Shown one piece after another: positions 43,455 to 52,725 of a stretch of 64,000 bases of DNA (the stretch's first letter is position 1; each line of letters starts with the position of its first letter). Origin of the DNA: an uncultured Candidatus Binatia bacterium (GTDB lineage: Bacteria > Desulfobacterota > Binatia > Bin18). The notes beneath the pieces were generated by a model. The model did not search any database. It was not told the origin of the DNA and saw only the letters and a program-made list of their open reading frames with translations. The position numbers and the translations under genes are program-made. The stretch is taken from NCBI GenBank assembly GCA_958296235.1, contig OY282457.1, positions 3,157,338-3,221,337 on the forward strand, given 5' to 3'.

Positions 43455-44588
43455 ATGCAAAAGACACTGGGGATACTGAGCATCCTGCTGATGGGGGTCG
43501 GGATTGTGGCTCACGTCGTCATGGCGCAGGCCATTGAAGAGGTAGACTTGGGAGCGCAGGAAATCCAAGAAAGCCAAGCGGAAGCAGAAGTCATGCCGCA
43601 GGCTGAGGCGGAAGCGCCGGCGGAAATGCTGGCCGAAGCCTTTAGCGCCCAGGTGTATACGCAGTTGCCCGATACCCCGGAAGGAATCGGGGTGGACAGC
43701 CAAGGCAACCTGTATGCCTCACTGTTCAATACCGGTGAAATCGTGCAGCTCAAAGAGGATGGGCAATACGTCCATATTGCCTGGGTTCCCGCCGAAGCCG
43801 ACAGCGGGAAGGGGCATGTCCTTGGGATTGCCTCAGACAAAGACGATAACTTATATGTGGCGTACAAGGCCCGCTCCAAGTACGATCGGGTCGGCGACCC
43901 ACGCCACCCGGCCTGCCGGGATGCGACCGATGTGACGAGTGGGGTCTATCGGATTGATGCAGAAACGCGCGAGGTCACGCCCGTGGCCACCCGCGGGGAT
44001 GGTTGGCCCTTTTGCTTTCCCGACGATGTTGCCATTGACGATGTGGGGAATATCTATCTGGCCGATTTGACCTATGCGGGGATTTGGAAAATTACGCTGG
44101 ACGGCGGAGTCACCTTGTGGTCGGAGCATCCGCTGCTCCACTGGTCGGCGACGCCGTATTCCGGCTTCCCACTTGGGGTGAATGTCCTTGCCCTTGATGC
44201 CGGGCAGCGGAATATCTATGCGGCTACCAGCGGCGACCCGCTCGTGCTGCGGATTCCGATTCAGTCGGATGGCAGGGCTGGCGAGCCGCTTGTCATATCC
44301 CGTGGACATAGCCTCCTCGACGGTATCGCCTTGGACGAGGAGGGCAATATTTACGTTTCAGAAATTTTTCGGAACGAAATTATTGGTCTGTCGCCTGACG
44401 GCAGTCGGCGGGTGGTGGTCGCGAATAAGCAATCCGCGCCGCTGGACGGCAATGCCAGCCTGGTGATCCACGCGGGCATCCTCTATGTGGCGAATCTGGG
44501 TTTTGCCCATTCGCGTTGGCAGGACGCGGACAGGACGGTGGTCGCTATTCGGGGGTTTCCGCGGCCGTCCCAGTCGCCGGGGAATTAG
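43455..44588 (+). CDS. Secreted SMP-30/NHL-type beta-propeller
   Basis: A 377-residue exported protein. Signal sequence TLGILSILLMGVGIVAHVVMA is followed by an acidic, glutamate/alanine-rich stretch (about residues 27-60). The propeller repeats read LPDTPEGIGVDSQGNLYASL, GHVLGIASDKDDNLYVAYKA, CFPDDVAIDDVGNIYLADLT and LLDGIALDEEGNIYVSEIFR, typical of SMP-30/gluconolactonase and NHL folds. Catalytic metal ligands of true lactonases are not obvious. ATG 43434 is an alternative start without ribosome site; 43455 lies behind GGAGAGGCG. Function is probably substrate binding or lactone hydrolysis in the periplasm. Confidence 0.75.
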   Translation: MQKTLGILSILLMGVGIVAHVVMAQAIEEVDLGAQEIQESQAEAEVMPQAEAEAPAEMLAEAFSAQVYTQLPDTPEGIGVDSQGNLYASLFNTGEIVQLKEDGQYVHIAWVPAEADSGKGHVLGIASDKDDNLYVAYKARSKYDRVGDPRHPACRDATDVTSGVYRIDAETREVTPVATRGDGWPFCFPDDVAIDDVGNIYLADLTYAGIWKITLDGGVTLWSEHPLLHWSATPYSGFPLGVNVLALDAGQRNIYAATSGDPLVLRIPIQSDGRAGEPLVISRGHSLLDGIALDEEGNIYVSEIFRNEIIGLSPDGSRRVVVANKQSAPLDGNASLVIHAGILYVANLGFAHSRWQDADRTVVAIRGFPRPSQSPGN

Positions 44589-44626
44589 GACTCCCCGAAG
44601 GATATCGCCTGACGGAATTTCCTAGT

Positions 44627-45193
44627 CTAAGGTCTTAACGGTCGTAATTCATTATTTGAAGAATCACAACACCACCAAACAGGGAGGGCGCCGCGCTGCG
44701 GAGGTCGGCCGATGAGAAAAAGGTAGGAAGTGTCGTCGGCCTCCGGCCACTCCCTATTGACCTCTTGGCGTAGGGCATCGAGTTGCCTGAGCTTAGCGTC
44801 GAGCCACAGTGCTTGCCGATCGTAGAATACGAGCACTTTTAAGGGGGCACGCCACATGAGCAGCTTCCACATTTCTTCTTCGACCTTTTCCCCGGTTTCG
44901 TGCTCGATTATCACATTCAGGCGAGCCGGACGTATCCGTGGGGTGTGCTCAATGTTGTGTGCCTTCGTGGTATAGTAAACGACATCCAACCTTTGTCTTT
45001 CGGGGAGTGCCTGCTGGTCCAATCTTATTGCCAAGCGAGCAAAGAAGGTCTCGGAGAAATTCTTCTTGTCCAGCATATAAGCGGTACTCATTTTGCCTTT
45101 CTGGTAGGCGTCTCGTAGTGCTCTGCCCCTGCGTTTCTGGTCAGCATTCCATTGTCGAGAAAAAGCGTTGAGAAAGTCTTGCACAGAAACCAT
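44627..45193 (-). CDS. Unrecognised 188-residue soluble protein
   Basis: No family recognised with confidence. The middle has ERQRLDVVYYTTKAHNIE, RLNVIIEHETGEKVEEEMWK and APLKVLVFYDR, an alternating beta/alpha pattern with acidic residues that faintly recalls the PD-(D/E)xK nuclease fold. No signal peptide or membrane helix. GGAGGAGTGACGCT precedes the ATG at 45193. It stands alone downstream of a strong terminator, so it has its own promoter. Confidence 0.5.
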   Translation of the reverse strand: MVSVQDFLNAFSRQWNADQKRRGRALRDAYQKGKMSTAYMLDKKNFSETFFARLAIRLDQQALPERQRLDVVYYTTKAHNIEHTPRIRPARLNVIIEHETGEKVEEEMWKLLMWRAPLKVLVFYDRQALWLDAKLRQLDALRQEVNREWPEADDTSYLFLIGRPPQRGALPVWWCCDSSNNELRPLRP

Positions 45194-45232
45194 AGCGTCA
45201 CTCCTCCTTACCGTTGCCTAAAAAGTCAAAAG

Positions 45233-45264
45233 AAAAAGGGGCAGGAAAAATCCTGCCCCTTTTT
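45233..45264 (-). terminator. Strong Rho-independent terminator
   Basis: AAAAAGGGGCAGGA and TCCTGCCCCTTTTT form a 14-pair stem around a four-base loop. On the minus strand it ends in TTTTTCTTTT and lies just after the stop of the D-aminoacylase-like gene, so it should end that transcript. Being nearly symmetrical it can act on both strands. Confidence 0.85.
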
Positions 45265-45290
45265 GGTTAGGCGTCAGGAGAGTGTACGGC

Positions 45291-47015
45291 TTAGTCTCTG
45301 CCGTGGCGCAGCAGGTGGCCCGGGGTTGCGCCGGTGCAGTTGCCGTCTTCAAAGGTGACGTCGCCGTTCACCATGATCCAACGATAGCCTTCGGCGTACT
45401 GGACGCGCCGCCACTCGCCGCCCGGAAAGTCGTGAACGACCTTTGGCTTCTCCGGGGTGAGCTTCAAGTTCTCAAGATCGTAGACGACCACATCTGCTCG
45501 GGCGCCTTCTTGCAGGACGCCGCGATTCTGGAAGCCGGCGCACTGGGCAGGCATGGCGCTCAGGCGATAGTGCGCTTCTTCAAGGCTCATAAAGCCCGCG
45601 TCGCGCACCATCCAAGTCAGCAGGTCTGTTGGATAGGCGCCAATGGTGATGAACTTGGTATGCGCCCCACCGTCTGACACCCCAGCCATACTGTACGGGG
45701 AAGACATCAGCTCGGACACATAGTCCTCACGGACGTTGCGAGCGGGAGTATAGAATTCGGTTTCCAGATTCTCCTCAACCGCAATATCGAACATCGCGTC
45801 TATGACATGCTTGTTCTCCATCCTGGCGACTTCTTCGACCGTCTTGCCAATGAACTTTTCGAACTTCTCGTTCTTCACGGTTTCAACCGTGAAGTCTTTG
45901 AGCGATCCGGTCACGACCGGCGTATGTCCGGTATCATACTCTGCGACCAAAGCCTGGCGAATGGCAGGGTTTTTGAGCTTTTCAAGCCGTTCGGCTGGCG
46001 TGCCCATGGTCACTTCACGCAGGACATCATTCCCGTCGAACAATCCTGACATATCGGCAAAACTGAAGTACAACCCTTGACGAAATGTCGCGGTCTGGTT
46101 GTAAATCTTACGCCCGGCTTTGTTGGTCTTTTCCATCCAACGCAGGATACGGCGATGGATACTCGGCCGGTCGTCACGCGTAGCCGTGGCATTAAACAGA
46201 ATCGGTCGGCCACACTCGTCGGCCAAACGATCGTAGAATCTCATATCGGCTTCAAAATCGGGGCTGGATTGGGTAAGCTGGATGAAACCTTCTCCCCGTT
46301 CCCTTAACACCCGCCCAAAGGCGAGCACGTCTTCGTCCGCCATGGTGTCCGTCACCATCGGGGTGCCGTCGTAGTCGCGCTGGACAGACACAAAGCCGTC
46401 CCCCAAGCGCTGAGCCGAGAAGCCACAACCCCCGGCGTCCAGTGATTCACTCAGAATCTGGCACATGGTTTGTTTTTCTTTGTCTGTGGCCGGACGACTC
46501 TTGGCCGCTTCGAGCCCCATGGTCCAGATCATAATCGGTGCAATGGGAACAAAGCTCAGGACGTTTACCCCTTTGGGAGTTTGGTCAAGGAAGTCAAGCC
46601 ACTCTGGGAAAGTGACCCAGTCCCACTTCATGCCGGCTTTCATGGACTCGTACGGAATAGCTTCGACACGTGACATGGTCAGCATGGCTCGCTCGCGCAT
46701 CTCGGGTTTCATCGGAGCGAAACCAAATCCACAGTTGCCGAGCACAATCGAGGTGACCCCGTGCCAGCCGGACAGCGTGACGTAGGGGTCCCAGTTAATC
46801 TGGGCATCGTAGTGGGTATGGAGATCAATAAAGCCCGGCGCGACGACCAACCCGTTCGCGTCCAGCGTTTTTTTGGCATCGCTCGGATTGAGCTTGCCGT
46901 TCGGTTCGATCTTCGCGATCTTGCCATCTTTGATCCCAACGTCACCCATAAAGCGTGGGGTGCGGGAACCGTCGACGACCGTGCCGCCTTGGATGAGTAC
47001 GTCATATTCAGCCAT
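45291..47015 (-). CDS. N-acyl-D-amino-acid deacylase-type amidohydrolase
   Basis: A 574-residue amidohydrolase-3 family enzyme. The N-terminal beta-sandwich starts YDVLIQGGTVVDGSRTPRFM, followed by VVAPGFIDLHTHYDAQINWD (the HxH metal site), GVTSIVLGNCGFGFAPMKPE and, near the end, PYSMAGVSDGGAHTKFITIG with the catalytic Asp. The C-terminal GVLQEGARADVVVYDLENLK closes the sandwich. These features match D-aminoacylases and relatives, which are zinc hydrolases of N-acyl-D-amino acids or lactams. A close paralogue is at 61602. The 45233 terminator follows. Confidence 0.9.
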   Translation of the reverse strand: MAEYDVLIQGGTVVDGSRTPRFMGDVGIKDGKIAKIEPNGKLNPSDAKKTLDANGLVVAPGFIDLHTHYDAQINWDPYVTLSGWHGVTSIVLGNCGFGFAPMKPEMRERAMLTMSRVEAIPYESMKAGMKWDWVTFPEWLDFLDQTPKGVNVLSFVPIAPIMIWTMGLEAAKSRPATDKEKQTMCQILSESLDAGGCGFSAQRLGDGFVSVQRDYDGTPMVTDTMADEDVLAFGRVLRERGEGFIQLTQSSPDFEADMRFYDRLADECGRPILFNATATRDDRPSIHRRILRWMEKTNKAGRKIYNQTATFRQGLYFSFADMSGLFDGNDVLREVTMGTPAERLEKLKNPAIRQALVAEYDTGHTPVVTGSLKDFTVETVKNEKFEKFIGKTVEEVARMENKHVIDAMFDIAVEENLETEFYTPARNVREDYVSELMSSPYSMAGVSDGGAHTKFITIGAYPTDLLTWMVRDAGFMSLEEAHYRLSAMPAQCAGFQNRGVLQEGARADVVVYDLENLKLTPEKPKVVHDFPGGEWRRVQYAEGYRWIMVNGDVTFEDGNCTGATPGHLLRHGRD

Positions 47016-47225
47016 ATCTGTCCTCCCTTATAGGTCGAAAAAATTGAACGCTCACTCAGTCTTTCCCGAACCATGCCACAGGCCGACTATTGCTGTCAAC
47101 ACGGCGTTGCCCAATTCTTTGTATGGTCTCCTACCAGGAACGAGCAAGAAAAGCAGCCAAGCGAAAATACACACGCAGCAGGAGAGAAGGGGGCTGCTCT
47201 ACCTGCTGCAAAGGATTCCTTTTTC

Positions 47226-47867
47226 CTATTGGATACCGTACAGTTCGGCCGCATTCCCGCCGCCGACTTTTGCTATCACATCTTCTGGCGCCGGGGCGAA
47301 GTGTTCGGCGATATATTCCTTGGAACGTGGCCACGGCGAGTCGGTATGGGGATAGTCTGACGACCACATGATCTTGCCCATGTCGTAGCGTTTGTGGGTG
47401 TCGATCCACACATCCTCAAACTGGAACGTCGCCCAGACCTGCCGTTTGACATACTCGCTGGGCATCATCGACAGCTGGACATTCTCGAAATGCCGCAGCC
47501 GCTCATAGCCGTGGTCAAGCCGATACATGAAATGCGGGAGCCAGGAAACATCATTCTCAGCCGAGACGATTTTCAGTTTGGGATGTCGCTCAAAAACGCC
47601 ACCGTAGACCATGTCAGCCAAGGTGATCTGAATTTCCTGCGGCAGACTCATATAGGCATGCAGGATTTTGCTGAAGTCGATGCCATGTCCGCGCCGAGAG
47701 GTCAGGATATGGAGTGAGAGCGGCATATTGAGGTCAGAGGCGGCATCCCAGAACGGGTCGTATTCTTTGCTGCTATACGGACGATCGTCAGGCGGCGCAC
47801 CCCAAATCAGCGCGCCTCGCATACCCTTCTTGGCGATCCGTTCAAGCTGGCCAAGCGGAGGATAGTA
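47226..47867 (-). pseudogene. N-terminally truncated ACMSD-like amidohydrolase
   Basis: The frame encodes only the second half of an amidohydrolase-2 protein: LGQLERIAKKGMRGALIWGA, the barrel His in MPLSLHILTSRRGH and IMWSSDYPHTDSPWPRSKEY. It opens at an in-frame TGA at 47868-47870, with no start codon or ribosome site upstream. Full relatives have about 370 residues with a metal-binding D-x-H near the N-terminus, which is absent. A protein could start at ATG 47822 (198 residues) but would lack the first metal ligands. Best read as a degraded copy. Confidence 0.75.
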
Positions 47868-48067
47868 TCAAAATCGGATTCTGCCTGCTCCGCTGTGAAT
47901 GTTGAGAATATAGGACTGTCCGATTACGAAAGTCAAACGGTCGAAAGCAAGCCCAACACTCGGCGACAAGGCACGATTCTGGCACGCTTCTGTTTGCCGA
48001 CTTTAACGGTTGATGATATAAATAACTCACGCCTGTTTACTGTGGTGCTATGTGAAGGGGGAGAGAG

Positions 48068-48694
48068 ATGAGGAAAGAAATAGGTGGGCGAGGGGGCGGT
48101 GTTGCCTTTGTTGTTTTGGGTCTGGTCCTGAGCATGGGTCTGACGGCCCTTTGGGTTCAGGCACAAGAGCAAGGACAAGGAGGCGCACCAGCCGCGGCTG
48201 AGGCTGTCGAGTTGGCGTCTGGTCAAGAGGCGGCGGAAGCCGCTGAACAGACGGGGCAAGCGGAACAGGCCGAACAACAACCGCCAACTCTGACACTGGC
48301 CCTGGCTGAGCAGTTTCTTGAAGCAGCCAAGGCAGAAGCGATAAAACAAGGCTGGACCATGAGTTTTGCTGTCGTTGATACGGCCGGTCGCCAAGTGGCG
48401 CTGATCCGTATGGACGGCGCCCGCTGGATGACGACCCGTGTAGCTCAGGCAAAAGCCTTTACTGCCGCAACGTTCCGGCGCCCTTCGGCGGCGGTGGAAG
48501 AGCTGGCAGAGCAACGCCCTGACTTATTTCAGAGTCTGATCCAGTTGATTGATGAACCCATGCTCCTCGCCGGCGGGGGACTGCCGATTATTATTGATGG
48601 CAGGTTGCTCGGTGGCGTTGGGGCGAGTGGCGGCACTGAGGCTGAGGACATTGACTGCGCCCAAGTTGGTCTGGACGCCATAGGGGCGGAGTAA
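48068..48694 (+). CDS. GlcG/HbpS-type (DUF336) exported protein
   Basis: A 208-residue exported protein. Signal or anchor segment VAFVVLGLVLSMGLTALWVQA, then a low-complexity stretch rich in Ala, Glu and Gln (residues about 35-75). The C-terminal DUF336 domain has MSFAVVDTAGRQVALIRMDG, AKAFTAATFRRPSAAVEELA and GGGLPIIIDGRLLGGVGASG. The family includes heme-binding HbpS and GlcG-like proteins of uncertain function. GGGGGAGAGAG precedes the ATG at 48068. It ends three bases before the convergent dehydrogenase gene. Confidence 0.85.
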   Translation: MRKEIGGRGGGVAFVVLGLVLSMGLTALWVQAQEQGQGGAPAAAEAVELASGQEAAEAAEQTGQAEQAEQQPPTLTLALAEQFLEAAKAEAIKQGWTMSFAVVDTAGRQVALIRMDGARWMTTRVAQAKAFTAATFRRPSAAVEELAEQRPDLFQSLIQLIDEPMLLAGGGLPIIIDGRLLGGVGASGGTEAEDIDCAQVGLDAIGAE

Positions 48695-48697
48695 GGG

Positions 48698-49594
48698 TTA
48701 TGGGGAGCGGACTTTCACGCCTGCCCGCTCCTCTTGCAAAAGAAACACCGAGGTCGAGTCGCGCTCGCCCCAGCCGCGGGCAAGGGCCTCGATGAATTCT
48801 TGCTCCAACAGGTTGGCCATTTTCATTGGTACCTCAAACTCCCGTCCCAAGCTTGTGGCGAGCCCAATATCCTTGCGGGCGAGACGTAAGGCAAAGCGGA
48901 CGGTATCGAAATCGCCTGTGAATATGCGGTGTGGCAGGGTGTGGTTCAGGGTGAGTCCCTGGCCCATAGCGCCGTCTGCAATGGCGCGGCGGAGCGCCTC
49001 GGGCGCAACCCCAGCCTTCACGCCGACAGTCAGTCCCTCCGCCAGGAGGGCGCGAAACCCGTTGCTGCCCATATTATGGACAATCTTGGCAATCAGACCA
49101 CAGCCAATCCCGCCGACGTAGGAAACCTTGTTGCCAATCGCGTCGAGGACCGGCTTGACCCGCTCATAGATGGCGGGGTCGCCGCCGACCATGACCGCCA
49201 GCGTGGCGGCTTGGGCTCCGACCGGCCCACCGCTGACGGGCGCGTCTAATACGTGTACTTTTTTCTCTTGATATGCGGCTTGGATTGCTCGGATAAGGGT
49301 CGGTGAACTCGTTGACAGGTCGATGTAGACCGAGTCCGGTTGTGCGCCTTGGAGAATGCCGCCCTCGCTCAGCGCTACCGCCTCGACCTCTTTCGGGCCT
49401 GGCAGAGAAGTAAAAGTAATTTCACTGGTGGCAGCAACCGCGCGGGGGCTATCGACCCACTCGGCGCCGTGCTGTAAGTGGGGGTGCGCCGCTTCGCGAC
49501 GGACATCATAAACGGTGACGGCATGTCCGGCCGCGATAATATGCGAGGCCATCGGGCCGCCCATATTGCCGAGTCCAATAAATCCTATGCGCAT
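48698..49594 (-). CDS. 3-hydroxyisobutyrate dehydrogenase family oxidoreductase
   Basis: A 298-residue beta-hydroxyacid dehydrogenase. MRIGFIGLGNMGGPMASHII is the dinucleotide loop (residues 1-20), VLDAPVSGGPVGAQAATLAV the substrate-binding signature, and SNGFRALLAEGLTVGVKAG and the KDIGLA segment carry the catalytic Lys region. AGGAGGAATCAC precedes the ATG at 49594. It oxidises a beta-hydroxyacid such as 3-hydroxyisobutyrate, tartronate semialdehyde or 6-phosphogluconate-like compound with NAD(P). The substrate is not set by sequence. Confidence 0.92.
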   Translation of the reverse strand: MRIGFIGLGNMGGPMASHIIAAGHAVTVYDVRREAAHPHLQHGAEWVDSPRAVAATSEITFTSLPGPKEVEAVALSEGGILQGAQPDSVYIDLSTSSPTLIRAIQAAYQEKKVHVLDAPVSGGPVGAQAATLAVMVGGDPAIYERVKPVLDAIGNKVSYVGGIGCGLIAKIVHNMGSNGFRALLAEGLTVGVKAGVAPEALRRAIADGAMGQGLTLNHTLPHRIFTGDFDTVRFALRLARKDIGLATSLGREFEVPMKMANLLEQEFIEALARGWGERDSTSVFLLQEERAGVKVRSP

Positions 49595-49871
49595 GTGATT
49601 CCTCCTTTTTGCAAGAGGGAGGCCCGTCGTCTTCTCCGCGCCGCCTCTATGGCTCACTCGTCGCCAGTCTTGTCCGGGACTGCGCCTTGTTTGGTATCAC
49701 CCACACCAACAATGCAGACTATGGCACACAGTTCCTGAAGCCCCATACCTTGGCCCTCCGGCTCGGAGCGTAGTCGAAGCCGGAGTGAGAGCGCAAGTCG
49801 CGCGACGCTCGGACGCTTGACGAGAGAGGACACCGGCGGATAAGGCAAGAGATAATCAGGAGGGCTGAGTA

Positions 49872-51074
49872 ATGAAAACAATGATTCAAATGGTTCCCTC
49901 AATGCCGGTGCGCTCCAACGAAGAACGCCGTCAGTTGCGACCCGTTGGACGAAACGTCGAACGTTATGCCCAGATCATTGACGGCATGGTCGATATCGTG
50001 AAAGCCGCGGATACGCTGGGCTATTGGGGCATGAGCTTTATTGAGCACCATTTCCATTCTGAGGGATTTGAAATGCTGCCCACGCCCGGACTGATGAACG
50101 CCTGGTTGGGCCCGTATGCCAAACAAATGCGGATGGGGCAGTTAGGCTATGTCATGGGCACGCAAAATCCGTTGCGCGTCGCGGAAGAGACCGCAGTGCT
50201 GGACCATATTCTCAAGGGTCGGTTCTTCGTCGGCTTTGCCCGCGGCTATCAAGCCCGCTGGGTCAGAACGCTCGGGCAGCAGTACAATACGCTGCCAACC
50301 TTGTCGAACCGCGAGTCTGAGCAACAAGCCACCGCGGATGATGTCAACCAGGAGATCTTTCGTGAGATGGTCACCATTGTCAAAAAAGCCTGGACTGAAC
50401 CGAGCTTTTCGTACAACGGCGATTTCTTCAAAGTGCCGTTCCCGCACGAAGGCATCGAAGACTATCCGGCCTATCCGTGCGCCCGGGAGTATGGCGCGCC
50501 CGGAGAGATTGACGCACACAACCGAGTCAGTCGGATCAGCGTGGTGCCGGCACCCTACCAACGGCCGCATCCACCCGTCTTTATCAGTTCATCGGGTAGT
50601 GCGGACTCGGCGCGCTGGTCGGGCGAGCAGGGATTCACCTGTTGCTATTTTGCGCCCATGGCCGGGGCGCGTATCCAGGATGTCGCCTACCGGGAAGGCG
50701 CGGCCCAGCTCGGGCACACGCTCAGTCCCGGACAGGGGCAGGGCTTGTTGCGCTTCTTGTATGTCGGTAAGACGCGAGCGGCGGCCTACGAAAAGGTGGA
50801 AAAATGTATCGTGCCGTTTTTCTCGGAGTTTGCCTCGCACTTCTTCCCGGTTTTACTCAGCGAAGGCAGTGGGTCCATGCTTGAGCGGGTGCTCAACACG
50901 GGGCTGATCGTGGCCGGCACAGTCGATGATGTCAAACGGCAGGTGGCCGAGGTCTATGAGGAGATTCCGTTCGAGTATTTCTCCCTGGTCGCCTACAACG
51001 GTCTCGAACCACAAGACCAACTCCTCGAAGACATCGAGCTGTTTGCTACCAAGGTCGCGCCGGAGTTTGCGTAA
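49872..51074 (+). CDS. LLM-class flavin-dependent oxidoreductase
   Basis: A 400-residue luciferase-like monooxygenase (TIM barrel, F420 or FMN). Family landmarks: GYWGMSFIEHHFHSEGF, RMGQLGYVMGTQNPLRVAEE, LKGRFFVGFARGYQARW and the PVFISSSGSADSARW strand. CAGGAGGGCTGAGTA precedes the ATG at 49872. Such enzymes oxidise alkanes, sulfonates, long-chain acids or aldehydes with a flavin reductase; specificity unknown. A second, shorter member is at 60406. It diverges from the hydroxyacid dehydrogenase across 277 bases in which I see no gene. Confidence 0.9.
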   Translation: MKTMIQMVPSMPVRSNEERRQLRPVGRNVERYAQIIDGMVDIVKAADTLGYWGMSFIEHHFHSEGFEMLPTPGLMNAWLGPYAKQMRMGQLGYVMGTQNPLRVAEETAVLDHILKGRFFVGFARGYQARWVRTLGQQYNTLPTLSNRESEQQATADDVNQEIFREMVTIVKKAWTEPSFSYNGDFFKVPFPHEGIEDYPAYPCAREYGAPGEIDAHNRVSRISVVPAPYQRPHPPVFISSSGSADSARWSGEQGFTCCYFAPMAGARIQDVAYREGAAQLGHTLSPGQGQGLLRFLYVGKTRAAAYEKVEKCIVPFFSEFASHFFPVLLSEGSGSMLERVLNTGLIVAGTVDDVKRQVAEVYEEIPFEYFSLVAYNGLEPQDQLLEDIELFATKVAPEFA

Positions 51075-51105
51075 GACCCTATCAAGGTCTCTGCGTATGC
51101 CCTAG

Positions 51106-51375
51106 TCATATGCACGCACTGCGGCGTAGTAGTTCTGCTAACGCCTGTCCATGACGATCTAAGGCCTGGCCCTGGCGTTCGAGGGCCCGACCGACCTCAG
51201 ACAGTGTTTGGGCCTGCCGCTCCGTGCTCTCCCGCAACGTCTCCGTCATGACGTCAATCTCCCTATCCCGCCGCCGGCCAACCTGCTGCATCTGGGCCAG
51301 TCCCCATAGAATAGCGAGAACCCCAACGAGGCCGGTCATTGTCTGGATGAGGGTCAGCGTATCGCCTAACTCCAT
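51106..51375 (-). CDS. Small single-pass membrane protein with coiled-coil tail
   Basis: An 89-residue protein. A first hydrophobic helix (LTLIQTMTGLVGVLAILWGL) leads to a charged coiled coil with repeats (ETLRESTERQAQTLSEVG, RALERQGQALDRHGQALAEL). AGGAAGACACA precedes the ATG at 51375. The layout is like the gene at 2697, although residues differ. Function unknown; holin-like or membrane-tether roles are possible. It lies convergent to the LLM oxidoreductase. Confidence 0.6.
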   Translation of the reverse strand: MELGDTLTLIQTMTGLVGVLAILWGLAQMQQVGRRRDREIDVMTETLRESTERQAQTLSEVGRALERQGQALDRHGQALAELLRRSACI

Positions 51376-51472
51376 TGTGTCTTCCTTCTGTCCCTATCGC
51401 GATTAGTAGTATAGATAATAAATTGCATAAACGCTGGAAGTCGAAAATCTTAAAAACAGGGAGGAGCATACT

Positions 51473-51784
51473 ATGGTGTATGAGATGCGTGTGTATACGC
51501 TACAACCGGGGAAGGTGCCGGAGTTTCAGGCACTCATAGAAAAGGAAGGACTGCCAGTCATCAGCAAATACTCCAAACTGGTCGGCTGGTGGTCAACCGA
51601 GGTCGGTCCGTTAAACGAGGTTGTCCACATTTGGGCCTATGAGGATATGAATCACCGGGCGCAGGCCCGGGCAGCCCAGGCGGCAGACCCTCAGATGCAA
51701 GCGTTCCGTCCCAAGGCCCAAGGCATGGTTGTCAGCCAGTACAACAAAATCCTGACCCCAGCCAGCTTTTCGCCCCTACAGTAG
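51473..51784 (+). CDS. NIPSNAP family protein
   Basis: A 103-residue dimeric alpha-beta barrel-type protein. VYEMRVYTLQPGKVPEFQAL at the start, LVGWWSTEVGPLNEVVHIWA in the middle and a short C-terminus (MVVSQYNKILTPASFSPL) are the full NIPSNAP pattern. AGGGAGGAGCATACT precedes the ATG at 51473. NIPSNAP proteins are common next to amidohydrolases and monooxygenases in degradation clusters; biochemical role unknown. A terminator-like hairpin follows. Confidence 0.9.
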   Translation: MVYEMRVYTLQPGKVPEFQALIEKEGLPVISKYSKLVGWWSTEVGPLNEVVHIWAYEDMNHRAQARAAQAADPQMQAFRPKAQGMVVSQYNKILTPASFSPLQ

Positions 51785-51791
51785 CCTTGAG

Positions 51792-51818
51792 GGCGGCCAG
51801 GGCATTGCCCTGGCCGCC
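51792..51818. terminator. Twelve-pair G+C-rich hairpin between convergent genes
   Basis: GGCGGCCAGGGC and GCCCTGGCCGCC flank a three-base loop (ATT). It lies between the NIPSNAP stop and the convergent hydrolase stop. Flanking T-runs are weak, so termination is likely but may be partial. Confidence 0.6.
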
Positions 51819-51882
51819 TTGCCTGTAGCGCTGGAGAATGTGTCGCAGACGGCAGTCTGTCAGCACCGGTGGAGAAAAGGGT

Positions 51883-52686
51883 TTACTCAGCCAGACCCGC
51901 AATAAACCTGAGCGTTGCCTCGGCACATTCTTCCGGCAGCGCCGCCGCAAGATGATAGGCCGCGCTGGGGAAAACCAAAAACTGAGAGTGCGGAATACGC
52001 GTCTGCCAGTCACGCACGGTTTCGACTGAAGCCAGCGCACTCCGGTCGCTGGTGATCACTAGGGTCGGGACCTGAATCTGGGAGAGCAATGGGGTAATGT
52101 CCATATTCCCGACATACCGAAAGATGCCGGCCATCACCTGGGGTGAGGCCTTGCCCATGGCGCTAATCCACCACTCCTTCATCGCTGGGCTCACAGTGCC
52201 CAAACGACGCTCCATTGTGCTACGCGCCCAGGCTTCGACCCCGTCCTGTTGGACCTGCGTGAGCCAGGCATCCGGGTTGAGCGCACTTTTGGAGAGCGTC
52301 GCCGGTCCGCCAATGACGACCAGGCTTGTGACACGCTCGGGATAGTCATGCGCAAATTGCATGGCGACGCTTCCACCGACGCGCTGTCCCACCACGTGAA
52401 CGGTCGCAATCCCCAGCCGGTCGAGCAGAGCCTGGAGGTCTTGGGCAAAGCCAGACAGAGACCAGCCATAGTCTGCGGACGGAACGGAAGAATGCCCAAA
52501 GCCTCTCAGGTCCGGCCGCAGTACTCGGAATTGTCGGGCCAGACGAGGTACCCAGGCGAACCAGGCCTGGCTCGTATCGGCAACGCCGTGCACGAGCAGA
52601 ATGGTTTCCGAGGCAGTCCAGGGGTCGGTAAAATCGTCGAGTTCGTAGTACAAATCGAGGGACGCATCAATGCGCAGCGTTGGCAT
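51883..52686 (-). CDS. Alpha/beta-hydrolase fold protein lacking the nucleophile
   Basis: A 267-residue alpha/beta hydrolase. ILLVHGVADTSQAW is the oxyanion segment, RVLRPDLRGFGHSS the following strand, and PTLVITSDRSALAS and FPSAAYHLAAALPEE carry the acid Asp214 and His245. The nucleophile elbow, normally G-x-S-x-G, reads VVGQRVGGSVA, with Arg102 in place of Ser. The protein is therefore probably not a standard esterase; it may be a binding protein or use another chemistry. It overlaps no neighbour; the PNPOx-type gene lies 39 bases upstream on the same strand. Confidence 0.88.
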   Translation of the reverse strand: MPTLRIDASLDLYYELDDFTDPWTASETILLVHGVADTSQAWFAWVPRLARQFRVLRPDLRGFGHSSVPSADYGWSLSGFAQDLQALLDRLGIATVHVVGQRVGGSVAMQFAHDYPERVTSLVVIGGPATLSKSALNPDAWLTQVQQDGVEAWARSTMERRLGTVSPAMKEWWISAMGKASPQVMAGIFRYVGNMDITPLLSQIQVPTLVITSDRSALASVETVRDWQTRIPHSQFLVFPSAAYHLAAALPEECAEATLRFIAGLAE

Positions 52687-52725
52687 GTTTTCCTCACCGG
52701 AGAAGGATAATCCGGCCGATTGCCC

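Noticed and set aside
47868..47870. TGA upstream of the truncated amidohydrolase as a recoded codon
   Set aside because: The sequence before it does not continue the amidohydrolase fold and another frame is open there, so deletion or frameshift explains it better.
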